This document shows, piece by piece, positions 8,394-17,232 of a stretch of DNA of 64,000 nucleotides. Made by a program: the position numbers and the translations under genes. The stretch covers positions 2,169,001 to 2,233,000 of the forward strand of contig NZ_CP040518.1 in the NCBI RefSeq assembly GCF_005848555.1. Direction: 5' to 3'. The notes under the pieces were generated by a model that saw only the letters and a list, made by a program, of their open reading frames with translations, ran no database searches and had not been told where the DNA came from. How positions within the stretch are numbered: the stretch's first letter is position 1; every line of letters starts with the position of its first letter. The DNA comes from Blautia sp. SC05B48 (GTDB lineage Bacteria > Bacillota > Clostridia > Lachnospirales > Lachnospiraceae).

Positions 8394-9833
8394 TTGAAAA
8401 AATTATTAACCGTCATGTGTACTTTTCTGACAGTATTTCTGGCATGTCCTGTGGGTGTATGGGCAGCCGGAAATGGTGGGACAGGATCTGGTGTGCCGGT
8501 GTGGCTTTGTATCCCTTTTGCGGGCCTTCTTCTGTGTGTTGCAGTGATGCCGCTGGTAAAGGGTGAGTGGTGGGAGTCACATCAGCCCGTTGTGGTTGCA
8601 TTCTGGATCGTTCTTATGATCATTCCGTTTGCAGTTGTTTACGGTGCCGGAAAAACTGCGGAAACAGTACTGGAGTGCGTGATCAATGACTATCTTACAT
8701 TTATCATCCTGTTATTCGGACTGTTCTGTGTGTCCGGTAACATTACAGTTGAGGGCGATTTTGCGGGTTCACCAAGAGTAAATGTAGGACTTCTTGCACT
8801 GGGAACCCTGCTTTCCAGCTGTATCGGAACTACCGGAGCCAGCATGCTGATGGTCCGTCCGGTGATCAAAATGAATTCCTGGAGAAAGAGAAAGGGTCAT
8901 ATTATGATCTTTTTCATCTTTATGGTATCCAACATGGGTGGCTGCCTGACACCGATCGGTGATCCGCCGCTTCTGATGGGCTTCATGCGAGGAGTTCCGT
9001 TTTTCTGGAGCCTTCATCTTTTTCCGGTACTGATCTTTAATATGGTGATCCTTCTGTTTGTGTTCTATCATCTGGATATGCGCTCTTACAAGAAGGATAT
9101 CGCAGAGGGACGTAAACCGGATATCAGCAAACCGGGTACCGAGTTTAAGATCGAGGGTCTTCATAATATCATCTTCCTTGTGATGATCGTTGTGGGTGTT
9201 ATCTTAAGTGGAATGCTTCCCGGTATGCCTGCATTCCAGGATGCAGCCGGAAATGTAAAGGGGCTTCATATTTTCGGCGAGGTTACTTTAAGCTTCCCGT
9301 CGATCATTGAGATCGTCCTGATCCTGGCAGCTGCATTTCTGTCCTTTAAGACAACAGATAAAAGGATCCGTGTGCGGAACCATTTTACCTGGGGTGCGAT
9401 CAAGGAGGTTGCAGTACTTTTCATCGGTATTTTTATCACCATGCAGCCAGCCCTGATGCTTCTGAAAGCAGTAGGACCGAATCTTGGTATCACCGAGCCG
9501 TACCAGATGTTCTGGGCGACCGGAGCTTTGTCCAGTTTCCTGGATAATACGCCGACCTATCTGGTATTTCTGACAACAGCAGGAACTCTTGGATTTACAA
9601 ACGGAATCGCAACAACACTGGGAACAGTTCCTGTAAAGCTTCTTTCTGCGATTTCCTGCGGTGCTGTATTTATGGGCGCCAATACATATATCGGCAATGC
9701 TCCGAACTTTATGGTCAAGACACTTTCTGACGAAAATGGTATCAACATGCCGTCCTTCTTCGGATATATGGCATGGTCCATTTGTTTCCTGGTACCGATG
9801 TTCATCATCGATATGCTGGTATTCTTTTTATAA
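8394..9833 (+). CDS. NhaD-type sodium/proton antiporter-like membrane protein
   Basis: A 479-residue polytopic protein of the ion-transporter superfamily (arsenite/citrate-permease fold), with some 12 membrane segments. The GCLTPIGDPPLLMG segment near residue 185 is the conserved re-entrant loop of NhaD/CitM-like carriers, and a second related loop (DNTPTYLVF) lies near 390, so Na+/H+ exchange at the inner membrane is likely. The first 25 residues look like a cleavable signal or first helix. The TTG at 8394 has GAGGGG nine bases upstream; GTG at 8385 is the alternative. It is followed at 15 bases by a cytidylate-kinase-like gene. Confidence 0.8.
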   Translation: MKKLLTVMCTFLTVFLACPVGVWAAGNGGTGSGVPVWLCIPFAGLLLCVAVMPLVKGEWWESHQPVVVAFWIVLMIIPFAVVYGAGKTAETVLECVINDYLTFIILLFGLFCVSGNITVEGDFAGSPRVNVGLLALGTLLSSCIGTTGASMLMVRPVIKMNSWRKRKGHIMIFFIFMVSNMGGCLTPIGDPPLLMGFMRGVPFFWSLHLFPVLIFNMVILLFVFYHLDMRSYKKDIAEGRKPDISKPGTEFKIEGLHNIIFLVMIVVGVILSGMLPGMPAFQDAAGNVKGLHIFGEVTLSFPSIIEIVLILAAAFLSFKTTDKRIRVRNHFTWGAIKEVAVLFIGIFITMQPALMLLKAVGPNLGITEPYQMFWATGALSSFLDNTPTYLVFLTTAGTLGFTNGIATTLGTVPVKLLSAISCGAVFMGANTYIGNAPNFMVKTLSDENGINMPSFFGYMAWSICFLVPMFIIDMLVFFL

Positions 9834-9848
9834 GGGAGGAGGATCAAT

Positions 9849-10853
9849 ATGCAGGATAATAACATTCGAGAGAAATGCAGAGAGCTTGCCACCAGACTTT
9901 ATGAACTGGATGGCGAGGTTTATGAAAGCGTAGGATCTTCCCTTGGACGTACCTTCACCGGTGACAGAGAAGGCACTATCCGGAATTTAAGTGCTCTGAT
10001 GTATACCAAACCGGACGGACATCTTCTTCGAAGCGAGATGGCACTGATCAGTAACATGGCCAGGACCATCAAGGATAAAGAAGAAAAAAGCCGTCTCATG
10101 AAGAAATATGATGAGATCTTTCAGGAGATCCTGACGCTGCCGGAGACTTTTGTTGCTACGGATATCATGGATAAGGAACGTGTGGCGCTGAATCATATGA
10201 TCAAGCGCAGAGAAAAAATCTCTGAGAATGACCATCTGGTCATCTGCATCAGCCGTACACAGGGAAGTGCCGGTAATGATATCGGTTTCGGACTGGCAGA
10301 CAAGCTTCGGATCAACTATTATGATGTGGAGATCTTTGATCAGGTATTAAGGCGTCTTGAGGCGGAAAAGGGCGCGGTCAACGATGCGGAATATTTTGCG
10401 GATTTCAATAAATATGAGAAGAAGCATAAATTTGATCTCAAGGGCTGGTTCCGGGAATTCAACCGTTACCATGGCCTTCCGAAACAGGATGCGGTATTCT
10501 TTAACATGAGTGACCTGATCTGCGATCTGGCCTCAAAAGAGGACTGCATCATTATGGGAAGGTGTGCGGATGCGATCCTCAAAAACAATCACATTCCACA
10601 TATCAGTCTGTTTATCACAGCTCCTTTTGCTATCCGTGTGCAGCATGTTATGGATGTAAGGAAGATGAATATGAAGCAGGCAGTCCGTTTCCTGAAAAAG
10701 ATGGACAGCCAGCACAGACAGTATTACAATTTTTACGGCGGAGCTCAGTGGGGCAAGCCGGATAATTACGATCTTTGTATCAACAGCGCAAGCTACGGAA
10801 TCAATGAAACGGAGAATCTGATCCTGAAGCTGCTGGATGATCAGATCCACTAA
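9849..10853 (+). CDS. Cytidylate-kinase-like family protein
   Basis: 334 residues. The first 120 or so are helical and charged and match nothing I recognise. From about residue 130 the protein resembles the cytidylate-kinase-like (CMP kinase 2) family: ISRTQGSAGNDIG replaces the P-loop, and IIMGRCADAIL near residue 235 is the usual second motif. The P-loop is atypical, so true kinase activity is uncertain. In other Firmicutes such proteins often sit beside membrane transporters, as here; a regulatory role for the upstream antiporter is inference. Good RBS (GGGAGGAGG). Confidence 0.75.
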   Translation: MQDNNIREKCRELATRLYELDGEVYESVGSSLGRTFTGDREGTIRNLSALMYTKPDGHLLRSEMALISNMARTIKDKEEKSRLMKKYDEIFQEILTLPETFVATDIMDKERVALNHMIKRREKISENDHLVICISRTQGSAGNDIGFGLADKLRINYYDVEIFDQVLRRLEAEKGAVNDAEYFADFNKYEKKHKFDLKGWFREFNRYHGLPKQDAVFFNMSDLICDLASKEDCIIMGRCADAILKNNHIPHISLFITAPFAIRVQHVMDVRKMNMKQAVRFLKKMDSQHRQYYNFYGGAQWGKPDNYDLCINSASYGINETENLILKLLDDQIH

Positions 10854-10946
10854 GAGATAAAATATGAGCAGCACGGAAGAAAGAAAAAGTTCCGGAAGGG
10901 GTTTTTAGCTTAACAGGCTGCAAACAGAAAAAAAGAATCAGAACAG

Positions 10947-11012
10947 AGTTCCTGCAAAGGAGAGGCAACCTTCTGCCAGACAGAAGTACTTCAAAATGCA
11001 GGAACTTTTTTA
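10947..11012 (+). terminator. Terminator after the antiporter operon
   Basis: Ten-bp stem AGTTCCTGCA (10947-10956) with TGCAGGAACT (10997-11006), an inner TTCTG/CAGAA stem, then a T-run. Confidence 0.85.
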
Positions 11013-11062
11013 TATTTTGTTTATAAAAACTTAATCTTGATTAACTTTTTTCATTTAGGGGA

Positions 11063-11129
11063 TTGACATTCGAAAAAACTTAGTATAAACTAACCTATGA
11101 GTTAGAATTAACTAATTAGATTAAGCTAA
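11063..11129 (+). promoter_or_regulatory. feo promoter with three tandem TTAG-N6-CTAA palindromes
   Basis: TTGACA (11063-11068) and TATAAA (11084-11089) form a promoter with a short 15-base spacer. Three 14-bp palindromes follow the rule TTAG-N6-CTAA: 11080-11093 across the -10, 11102-11115 and 11116-11129. The half sites resemble those of DtxR/IdeR-type iron regulators, so iron-dependent repression of the Feo operon is likely; which regulator binds is inference. Confidence 0.65.
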
Positions 11130-11155
11130 TTACTAGAAAGAAACGGAGGGATTCC

Positions 11156-11368
11156 ATGCAGCCGATTTTATTTTTACAGTCAGGTGATACGGGCACGATC
11201 AAGCGTATTTCAGGAGCGGAGGATACAAGAAGATTTCTTGCAGGCCTTGGTTTTGTTGAGAATGCGGAAGTGACAGTTGTTTCCCAGTTTGACGGCAATC
11301 TGATCGTAAATGTCAAGGATTCCAGAGTAGCAGTCAATAAAGAAATGGCCAGACACATTATGGTGTGA
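11156..11368 (+). CDS. feoA: FeoA-domain protein (first copy)
   Basis: A 70-residue SH3-like FeoA protein. FeoA partners act at the cytoplasmic face of FeoB to support ferrous iron uptake. The pattern of a hydrophobic core with GFVENAEVTVVSQ and NVKDSRVAVNKEMA near the end is the standard FeoA layout. RBS CGGAGGG eight bases before the ATG. It is the first gene behind the triple palindrome and is followed by a second, distinct FeoA. Confidence 0.85.
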   Translation: MQPILFLQSGDTGTIKRISGAEDTRRFLAGLGFVENAEVTVVSQFDGNLIVNVKDSRVAVNKEMARHIMV

Positions 11369-11471
11369 CCGGACTGAGAGGCAGTGACCGGTAGTGGATT
11401 TGCCCCAAACTGCGGAAGGCGCAGTTGAGGATAGATTAGGAATTGGAATATGAACAGGGAGGAAAAGAGAA

Positions 11472-11690
11472 ATGACTTTACGTGATGCAGCAGTAGGTTC
11501 TACAGTAGTTGTTTCCAAGATAACCGGCGACCCGGCTTACAAGCGTCGTATCATGGATATGGGAATCACAAAAGGCAGCGAGGTTTATATCCGAAAGGTA
11601 GCTCCTCTTGGAGATCCGGTTGAGATCACCATCAGAGGCTATGAGCTTTCTCTGCGTAAGCATGACGCAGCATGTGTGGAAGTAAAGTAA
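11472..11690 (+). CDS. feoA: FeoA-domain protein (second copy)
   Basis: 72 residues, FeoA family, with RRIMDMGITKGSEVYIRKVAPLG-type core (shown here only as DMGITKGSEV near residue 32) and a final GYELSLRKHDA segment. It is closer to the canonical FeoA than the first copy, which has drifted in the central loop. Two FeoA genes before one feoB is common in Clostridia. RBS GGGAGG. The gap to feoB is 59 bases with no terminator. Confidence 0.9.
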   Translation: MTLRDAAVGSTVVVSKITGDPAYKRRIMDMGITKGSEVYIRKVAPLGDPVEITIRGYELSLRKHDAACVEVK

Positions 11691-11749
11691 AATAAGCTTC
11701 GAAAAATGACAGAACGTCAGGCTCTGACCTGAAAAAAGGAGGATGCAAA

Positions 11750-13933
11750 ATGTCTGTAACAATAGCTCTTGCCGGAAACCCGAACTGTGGTAAGACTACA
11801 ATGTTCAATGCTCTTACAGGCGCAAACCAGTACGTTGGTAACTGGCCAGGTGTTACTGTAGAGAAAAAAGAGGGAAAACTGAAAAACCAGAAGGACGTAA
11901 CGGTAACAGACCTTCCGGGTATCTATTCACTTTCCCCGTATACACTTGAGGAGGTTGTCAGCCGTGATTACCTTCTGAAAGAGAAACCGGATGTGATCAT
12001 CGATCTTGTGGATGCAACAAACATCGAGAGAAACCTGTATCTTGCAACCCAGCTTCTTGAAATCGGTATCCCGGTTGTTATCGCTCTTAATATGGTGGAT
12101 CTTCTGAAGAAGAACAATATCCATATCAATGTAAAAGGCTTAAGCTCCGCACTTGGATGCCCGATCGTTGAGACATCTGCTCTTAAGGGAACAGGCCTTA
12201 AAGAGGTTGTTGATGAGGCGATCAAATGTGCAAACCAGCACAGAGTACCATCGAAGCAGATGGAATTTCCGAAAGCAGTTGAGAAGGCTGTAAACGAGAT
12301 CGAGGGACTTGTTCCTGCAAATATCTCTGAAGAGAACAGAAGATGGTATGCAGTAAAGCTTCTTGAGAGAGACAGCAAGGTGAAAGAAGGACTGAACCTT
12401 CCGGTTTCTGCACAGTCCAGGATCGAGGAGATCGCTTCTGAGCTTGAGAAGGCAGAGGATGATGATACAGAGAGTATCGTAACGGATGGAAGATATCAGT
12501 ACATCCAGAAGGTTGTTTCTGCAAACGTTAAGAGAAGCGGAAATAAGATGACAGTTTCCGATAAGATCGACCGTATTGTAACGAACCGTATTCTCGGCCT
12601 TCCGATCTTTATCCTTACCATGTTCATCGTTTATTATGTATCGGTAACAACAGTTGGTACCATGGTAACAGACTGGACAAATGACAGCTTTGTGGGAACC
12701 ATCCAGAGTGTTGTATCGGATGGACTCGGCAATGCTGGTGTTGCTGACTGGCTGGTAAGCCTTGTATCTGACGGTATCATCGGTGGTCTTGGGGCAGTGC
12801 TTGGATTTGTTCCGCAGATGGCGATTCTGTTCCTGTTCCTTTCCATCCTTGAAGACTGCGGTTATATGGTTCGTATCGCATTCGTCATGGACCGTGTATT
12901 CCGTCATTTTGGACTTTCCGGAAAGAGCTTTATCCCGCTTCTTATCTCCTCCGGCTGTGGAATCCCTGGAATCATGGCTTCCAAAACGATCGAGGCAGAT
13001 AATGACCGTCGTCTGACAATTATGACAGCGACATTTATCCCATGTGGTGCCAAGCTTCCTGTTATCGCTCTTATGGGTGGCATCATGACAGCTTATGCAA
13101 CCGGTGACTACGTAGCTGCTGGTTTCATCACACCACTGATGTATTTTATCGGTGTTATAGCAGTTCTTGTATCTGCTATCATTCTGAAGAAAACCAAACC
13201 TTTCTCCGGTAAACCTGCTCCGTTTGTAATGGAGCTTCCACAGTATCATATTCCGTCTGTAAAGACAGTTCTGCTTCACGTTTGGGAGAGACTGAAAGGC
13301 TTCATCATCAAAGCCGGTACCATTCTTTTCCTTGCAACAGTTATCATGTGGATCCTTTCCAGCATCGGAAATACAGGAAGCGGAATCGGATTTGTTGAGG
13401 ACAGCAACGACAGTATCATGGCTATCCTTGGCGGTATCCTTGCTCCGATCTTTGCCCCTCTTGGATTTGGTAAATGGCAGCCGGTTGCAGCCTCCATCTC
13501 CGGATTCTCCGCAAAAGAGTCCATCGTAAGTACAATGGGTGTTCTTGCAAACGTAGCTGGTGATGATGCAGAGGATACCATGATCGTCGGTGCAGCGATC
13601 AAAGCATGGTTCCCGACAGCAGTAGCAGCATTTTCTTTCCTGCTGTTCAACCTGCTTGACTCTCCGTGCCTTGCAGCTATTTCTACAATGGCACATGAGA
13701 TGCAGTCCAGAAAATGGTTCTGGTTTGCAATTCTCTTCCAGAATATTTTTGCTTATGTTGTAACACTTTGTGTATATCAGATTGGTCTTGTTGTCACAGG
13801 TGCCGGTTCCTTCGGAATTGGAACGATCGTAGCGCTGATCCTTGTAGCGATCCTGCTCTTCCTTCTGTTCAGACCAGATCCGTACAAGAACCAGAACGAT
13901 GTTACAAAGAGATCTGTACAGGCAGCAGAGTAA
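11750..13933 (+). CDS. feoB: Ferrous iron transport protein B
   Basis: A 727-residue inner-membrane Fe(II) transporter with an N-terminal GTPase domain. The G-protein motifs are clear: G1 GNPNCGKTT at residues 9-17, G3 DLPG near residue 58 and G4 NMVD near residue 116. Gate regions with conserved cysteines (SSGCGIPGIM near 400 and FIPCGAKLP near 430) lie in the C-terminal membrane domain, as does a third (FSAKES near 587). Length and order are normal. RBS AAAGGAGG. An antisense open frame of 602 codons lies within it, which I regard as a shadow. Confidence 0.97.
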   Translation: MSVTIALAGNPNCGKTTMFNALTGANQYVGNWPGVTVEKKEGKLKNQKDVTVTDLPGIYSLSPYTLEEVVSRDYLLKEKPDVIIDLVDATNIERNLYLATQLLEIGIPVVIALNMVDLLKKNNIHINVKGLSSALGCPIVETSALKGTGLKEVVDEAIKCANQHRVPSKQMEFPKAVEKAVNEIEGLVPANISEENRRWYAVKLLERDSKVKEGLNLPVSAQSRIEEIASELEKAEDDDTESIVTDGRYQYIQKVVSANVKRSGNKMTVSDKIDRIVTNRILGLPIFILTMFIVYYVSVTTVGTMVTDWTNDSFVGTIQSVVSDGLGNAGVADWLVSLVSDGIIGGLGAVLGFVPQMAILFLFLSILEDCGYMVRIAFVMDRVFRHFGLSGKSFIPLLISSGCGIPGIMASKTIEADNDRRLTIMTATFIPCGAKLPVIALMGGIMTAYATGDYVAAGFITPLMYFIGVIAVLVSAIILKKTKPFSGKPAPFVMELPQYHIPSVKTVLLHVWERLKGFIIKAGTILFLATVIMWILSSIGNTGSGIGFVEDSNDSIMAILGGILAPIFAPLGFGKWQPVAASISGFSAKESIVSTMGVLANVAGDDAEDTMIVGAAIKAWFPTAVAAFSFLLFNLLDSPCLAAISTMAHEMQSRKWFWFAILFQNIFAYVVTLCVYQIGLVVTGAGSFGIGTIVALILVAILLFLLFRPDPYKNQNDVTKRSVQAAE

Positions 13934-14117
13934 TTGAAAACCGGTCATACAACAACGATCCGGTACATATGATAAGAAATGCAGGAGACCGGGGATGTAA
14001 ATACCTGGTCTTCTGTGCTATAATAAGCCTGAAAAAATATAGAAGTTTTTTACAAAAGTATTCATCAGAGGCTGGCAGCAGTTTACCGGCTGTACAGCGA
14101 AAGAAAGGGTGACAGAT

Positions 14118-14312
14118 ATGAGTATGATAGCGGATATTATTGTACTGGCACTGGTGATCGCATATGGCGTATTTGTGATCAGTTATCTCTATTCAAGAAA
14201 GAAACAGGGGCTCAGCTGTGTCGGCTGTGCCGGTAATACACGTACAGGCGGTTGTGCCGGCCATTGCTCCGGCTGTTCCGGCTGCTCCGGGTGCAATGGA
14301 ATGCATAAGTGA
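14118..14312 (+). CDS. FeoB-associated Cys-rich membrane protein
   Basis: 64 residues: one N-terminal membrane helix (about residues 3-25), a short basic stretch, then a cytoplasmic tail with seven to eight cysteines spaced in Gly-Cys and Ser-Gly-Cys repeats. Small proteins of this shape follow feoB in many Firmicutes (FeoB-associated Cys-rich family) and probably handle iron. I prefer the ATG at 14118, with AAAGGGTGA just upstream; a GTG at 14109 is also in frame. Confidence 0.8.
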   Translation: MSMIADIIVLALVIAYGVFVISYLYSRKKQGLSCVGCAGNTRTGGCAGHCSGCSGCSGCNGMHK

Positions 14313-14330
14313 TCAGGAGGGAAAGAAATC

Positions 14331-14687
14331 ATGGCAAATGCAATTGTTGTCATTGCTGTTATCATCATTATGTTGTTTGCCGGAAAAGGTGCATATAAAC
14401 ATCTGAAGGGGGAAGGTGCCTGCTGCGGAGGCGGCAGCAAGCCGGAGATTCCGAAGAAGAAGCTGGATGGAACCAAGCTGGGCGAGAAAACCATGAAGAT
14501 CACCGGTATGCATTGTGAGAACTGTGTGGCCAGTGTCACAAGAGCTATCAACCGCATTGACGGTGCGGCAGCAAAAGTAAGCCTGAAAAAAGGTGAGGCA
14601 GTGGTTTCCTACGACAGAGAGATATCCGACGAAGAGCTTAAGAAGGTAGTGGAAGACAGGGGATATCACGTAGTTTCTATCCAGTAA
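14331..14687 (+). CDS. Membrane-anchored HMA (heavy-metal-associated) domain protein
   Basis: 118 residues: an N-terminal membrane helix (1-20), a Cys-Cys-Gly-Gly-Gly linker near residue 31, and a C-terminal HMA domain with the metal-binding motif GMHCENC near residues 59-65. HMA domains bind Cu(I) or other soft metals and pass them to partners. Position at the end of the feo operon suggests a metal-handling role beside iron import, but the metal is unknown. RBS CAGGAGGG. Terminator follows. Confidence 0.85.
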   Translation: MANAIVVIAVIIIMLFAGKGAYKHLKGEGACCGGGSKPEIPKKKLDGTKLGEKTMKITGMHCENCVASVTRAINRIDGAAAKVSLKKGEAVVSYDREISDEELKKVVEDRGYHVVSIQ

Positions 14688-14741
14688 AGCTTTATCATAA
14701 GAATAACTTTGCCGCAGCTTCTGAGCCGGCAGATCAGAGAA

Positions 14742-14793
14742 GAGACTTCTCGGCGAAATGCTTAAAAATATTTCGCCTGGAGGTCTTTTTTTG
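14742..14793 (+). terminator. Terminator of the feo operon
   Basis: Long stem AGACTTCTCGGCGAAAT paired with ATTTCGCCTGGAGGTCT, then seven Ts (about 14785-14793). Confidence 0.9.
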
Positions 14794-14814
14794 TATAAAA
14801 AGTCAGAGTTGCAA

Positions 14815-14844
14815 TTGACTCACTAATGTACACTATTGTATAAT
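14815..14844 (+). promoter_or_regulatory. Promoter of the nitrogenase-like/hyp block
   Basis: TTGACT, 18-base spacer, TATAAT (14839-14844). Transcription would start near 14851, leaving an untranslated leader of about 300 bases before the first NifH-like gene. Confidence 0.75.
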
Positions 14845-14978
14845 AAAAACAGAAAAATTCAGACGGAATGAAATATTTTCTTTCTATCCGGATGAGGCAT
14901 TAAAACAAAATACAGCAGGAAACAGACTTTGACGGCAAGGAATATCCGAGCAGGAATCGTTGTTCATCCGGCACAGCT

Positions 14979-15034
14979 TAACCGAATCAGCTGCGAAGCA
15001 GTTATTCGGTTATGAACAAGCAGCAAATGCGGAT
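14979..15034 (+). repeat. Hairpin repeat, copy A
   Basis: Hairpin capped by CTGCGAAGCAG followed by ATGAACAAGCAGCAAAT. The same design (hairpin capped by CTGCAGAGCAG, then ATGAGCAAGTAGCGAAT) occurs at 35363-35417. Stem sequences differ but keep pairing, as in a dispersed structured repeat. Confidence 0.5.
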
Positions 15035-15077
15035 CGCGAATATCCGCTTGACTTTGTTTTGTGAGCGGAATACGGGA

Positions 15078-15110
15078 CTCTTTCACCTTGTGCGTGAAAG
15101 AGCTTTTTTT
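15078..15110 (+). terminator. Leader terminator before the first NifH-like gene
   Basis: Perfect nine-bp stem CTCTTTCAC (15078-15086) with GTGAAAGAG (15094-15102), then seven Ts. It stands between the promoter and the operon, so it must be read through or controlled for the genes to be expressed. Confidence 0.85.
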
Positions 15111-15157
15111 ATGAAAAATACCTGCGGGAGCGGACAGAATGAATTAGGGAGGATTTT

Positions 15158-15931
15158 ATGCTGAAGGTAGCAGTATACGGAAAGGGCGGTATCGGAAAGT
15201 CTACAGTGACGTCCAACCTGGCGGCGGCTTTTGCAGCCATGGGGAAAAGAGTGATCCAGATCGGTTGTGATCCCAAGGCGGATTCCACCATCAATCTTCT
15301 TGGGGGAGAACCTCTGCGGCCGGTAATGAATTATATGCGGGAAGAGGATGAGGAGCCGGAAAAGCTGGAGGATATTTCAAAGGAGGGTTTTGGTGGAGTC
15401 CTCTGCATTGAGACCGGCGGCCCCACGCCGGGACTTGGCTGTGCAGGCAGAGGTATCATCGCAACCTTTCAGCTTCTGGAGGATCTGAAGCTTTTTGAGA
15501 CCTGGAAGCCGGATGTAGTGCTTTACGATGTTCTTGGAGATGTAGTATGCGGCGGTTTTGCGGCACCGATCCGGGAGGGCTATGCGGAAAAAGTACTCAT
15601 TGTCACATCCGGAGAGAAAATGGCACTCTATGCAGCCAATAATATTTCCAGTGCTGTGCGGAATTTTGAGGATCGAAGCTATGCGAGAATCTTCGGGATC
15701 GTGCTGAATCACAGGAATGTGGAGAATGAAACGGAAAAAGTAAATGCTTTTGCAGAAAAAAATAATATCCCGATCGTGGGTGAGATCCCGAGAAGTGACG
15801 AGATCATCCGATGGGAGGATCAGGGCAAAACGGTGATCGAGGGAGATGAGAATTCTGAGATCAGTGAGAAATTTTTTGCACTGGCCAGGAAGCTATTGGA
15901 AAGTGAAGAAACGGAGAAGGAGGATATATGA
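15158..15931 (+). CDS. NifH-like reductase ATPase (module 1)
   Basis: 257 residues of the NifH/BchL/CfbC family: homodimeric Fe-protein that couples ATP hydrolysis to electron delivery to a nitrogenase-like component. P-loop GKGGIGKST at 8-16, and the two cluster ligands Cys95 (GLGCAGRG) and Cys131 (DVVCGG), matching NifH Cys97 and Cys132. So a bridging [4Fe-4S] cluster is expected. There is no nifB or other nitrogen-fixation assembly gene nearby. RBS GGGAGG. The stop overlaps the next gene by four bases (ATGA), implying translational coupling. Confidence 0.92.
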   Translation: MLKVAVYGKGGIGKSTVTSNLAAAFAAMGKRVIQIGCDPKADSTINLLGGEPLRPVMNYMREEDEEPEKLEDISKEGFGGVLCIETGGPTPGLGCAGRGIIATFQLLEDLKLFETWKPDVVLYDVLGDVVCGGFAAPIREGYAEKVLIVTSGEKMALYAANNISSAVRNFEDRSYARIFGIVLNHRNVENETEKVNAFAEKNNIPIVGEIPRSDEIIRWEDQGKTVIEGDENSEISEKFFALARKLLESEETEKEDI

Positions 15932-17232
15932 AGAAGGAAGCATATTTTGCAACTGCAGAAGAACTGGCCCGGGGCGGGCTGGAAGCGATCCCTCCGCAGA
16001 TGATCTCCGGGAAGCATCTGATCTACAGCTCTCCGGCAACTCTGGCATTTAACTCTCCGGGAGCGGAGGGCTTTGGCGTAAAGCGGGCCGGGCTTGCAGT
16101 GCCGGATTCCATTATGCTGATCGTGGCACCGGGATGCTGCGGAAGAAATACTTCTCTTATCAGCTCCATGCCGGAGTACAATGATCGATTTTTTTATCTG
16201 ATGATGGACGAGACGGATATTGTTACAGGCCGTCACCTGAAAAAGATCCCGAAAGCGGTAAAAGAGATCTGCGACTGCTGTGAGAAGAAGCCGTCTGTGG
16301 TGATGATCTGTATCACCTGTGTGGATGCACTTCTGGGAACGGATATGGAACGTGTCTGCCGGAAGGCAGAGGAAAAGGTGGATATTCCGGTGCGTCCCTG
16401 TTACATGTACGCACTGACACGTGAGGGCAGAAAGCCGCCTATGGTCCATGTGCGCCAGTCCTTATACTCCCTCCTTGAGCCACAGAAGAAAAAGGGAAAT
16501 GTGGTCAATCTTCTGGGATTTTTTTCGCCGCTGGTTGATGACTGCGAGATGTATGAGCTGCTGCAGCAGGCAGGCGTAAAGACCATCCATGAGATCTCAA
16601 GATGTAAGGATTATGAAGAATATCAGACCATGTCACAGGCCAATTTTAATCTGGTGCTTCATCCGGAAGCAAGGTTTGCAGCGGAGGATTTTCATGACCG
16701 GCTGAAGATTCCTTTTATTGAGCTTCGGAGGCTCTACCAGACAGATAAGATCGAAAATCAGTATCGTGCCTTGGGACAGGTTCTTGGAGTCTCTTTTGAT
16801 CAGGAAGTGTATAAAAAAGCAGCAGAAGAGGCTGTGGAGCGATTCCGGGAGGTCTGTCCGGATGCGTCCTTTGCAGTAGGGGAGTGCATGAATGGAGATC
16901 CCTTTGAGCTGGCCCTTGCCCTGGTGCGGTATGGTTTCCGGGTGCCGGAGATCTACGGAACTATCACAGCCGAGAATTTTGTATACATACGGCATCTTGC
17001 GGAATTGAGTCCGGATACAAAGGTTTTTTCCAATATGGAACCCACCATGCTGTATTACGATCCGTCCGGGAGCGGAGTGAACCTTACCATAGGAAAGGAT
17101 GCAGGATATTATCACCGGGATCAGCCAAATGCCGTGTGGAATCAGGACCGGCAGCCCTATGGCTATGCAGGGGTACGCAGGCTGTTTGAGACACTGACAG
17201 AGAAAGTTTTGCAGAAGGGAGAAAAGGTATGA
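15928..17232 (+). CDS. Nitrogenase component-1-like subunit, NifD/NifE type (module 1)
   Basis: 434 residues, shorter than NifD (about 480-500). The fold is indicated by the early Gly-Cys-Cys (VAPGCCGRN, Cys70/71) and the segment [12 protein letters not shown] (Cys128/131), which correspond to the P-cluster cysteines of NifD around residues 62-88 and 154. I see no clear equivalent of the FeMo-cofactor ligands Cys275 and His442, so it should not be called nitrogenase. The substrate is unknown. It overlaps both neighbours by four bases, so H, D and K of this trio are tightly coupled. Confidence 0.85.
   Translation: MKKEAYFATAEELARGGLEAIPPQMISGKHLIYSSPATLAFNSPGAEGFGVKRAGLAVPDSIMLIVAPGCCGRNTSLISSMPEYNDRFFYLMMDETDIVTGRHLKKIPKAVKEICDCCEKKPSVVMICITCVDALLGTDMERVCRKAEEKVDIPVRPCYMYALTREGRKPPMVHVRQSLYSLLEPQKKKGNVVNLLGFFSPLVDDCEMYELLQQAGVKTIHEISRCKDYEEYQTMSQANFNLVLHPEARFAAEDFHDRLKIPFIELRRLYQTDKIENQYRALGQVLGVSFDQEVYKKAAEEAVERFREVCPDASFAVGECMNGDPFELALALVRYGFRVPEIYGTITAENFVYIRHLAELSPDTKVFSNMEPTMLYYDPSGSGVNLTIGKDAGYYHRDQPNAVWNQDRQPYGYAGVRRLFETLTEKVLQKGEKV

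Larger units (their letters stand above)
14851..15157 (+). ncRNA. Structured 5' leader, candidate riboswitch or attenuator
   Basis: Main elements: TTGTTCAT (14960-14967) can pair with ATGAACAA (15012-15019) outside a long hairpin, TAACCGAAT (14979-14987) with ATTCGGTTA (15004-15012), topped by AGCTGC-GAA-GCAGTT; then GCGGAT (15029-15034) with ATCCGC (15042-15047); then an intrinsic terminator at 15078-15110. A long leader ending in a terminator 48 bases before the gene points to control by premature termination. I do not recognise it as cobalamin, SAM, FMN, TPP or Moco type. Part of it belongs to a repeat seen again at 35363. Confidence 0.5.

Noticed and set aside
12140..13948. A 602-codon open frame on the minus strand across feoB
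   Set aside because: Fully antisense to a well-supported feoB, no ribosome site and a Cys/His/Lys-biased composition typical of a shadow frame.
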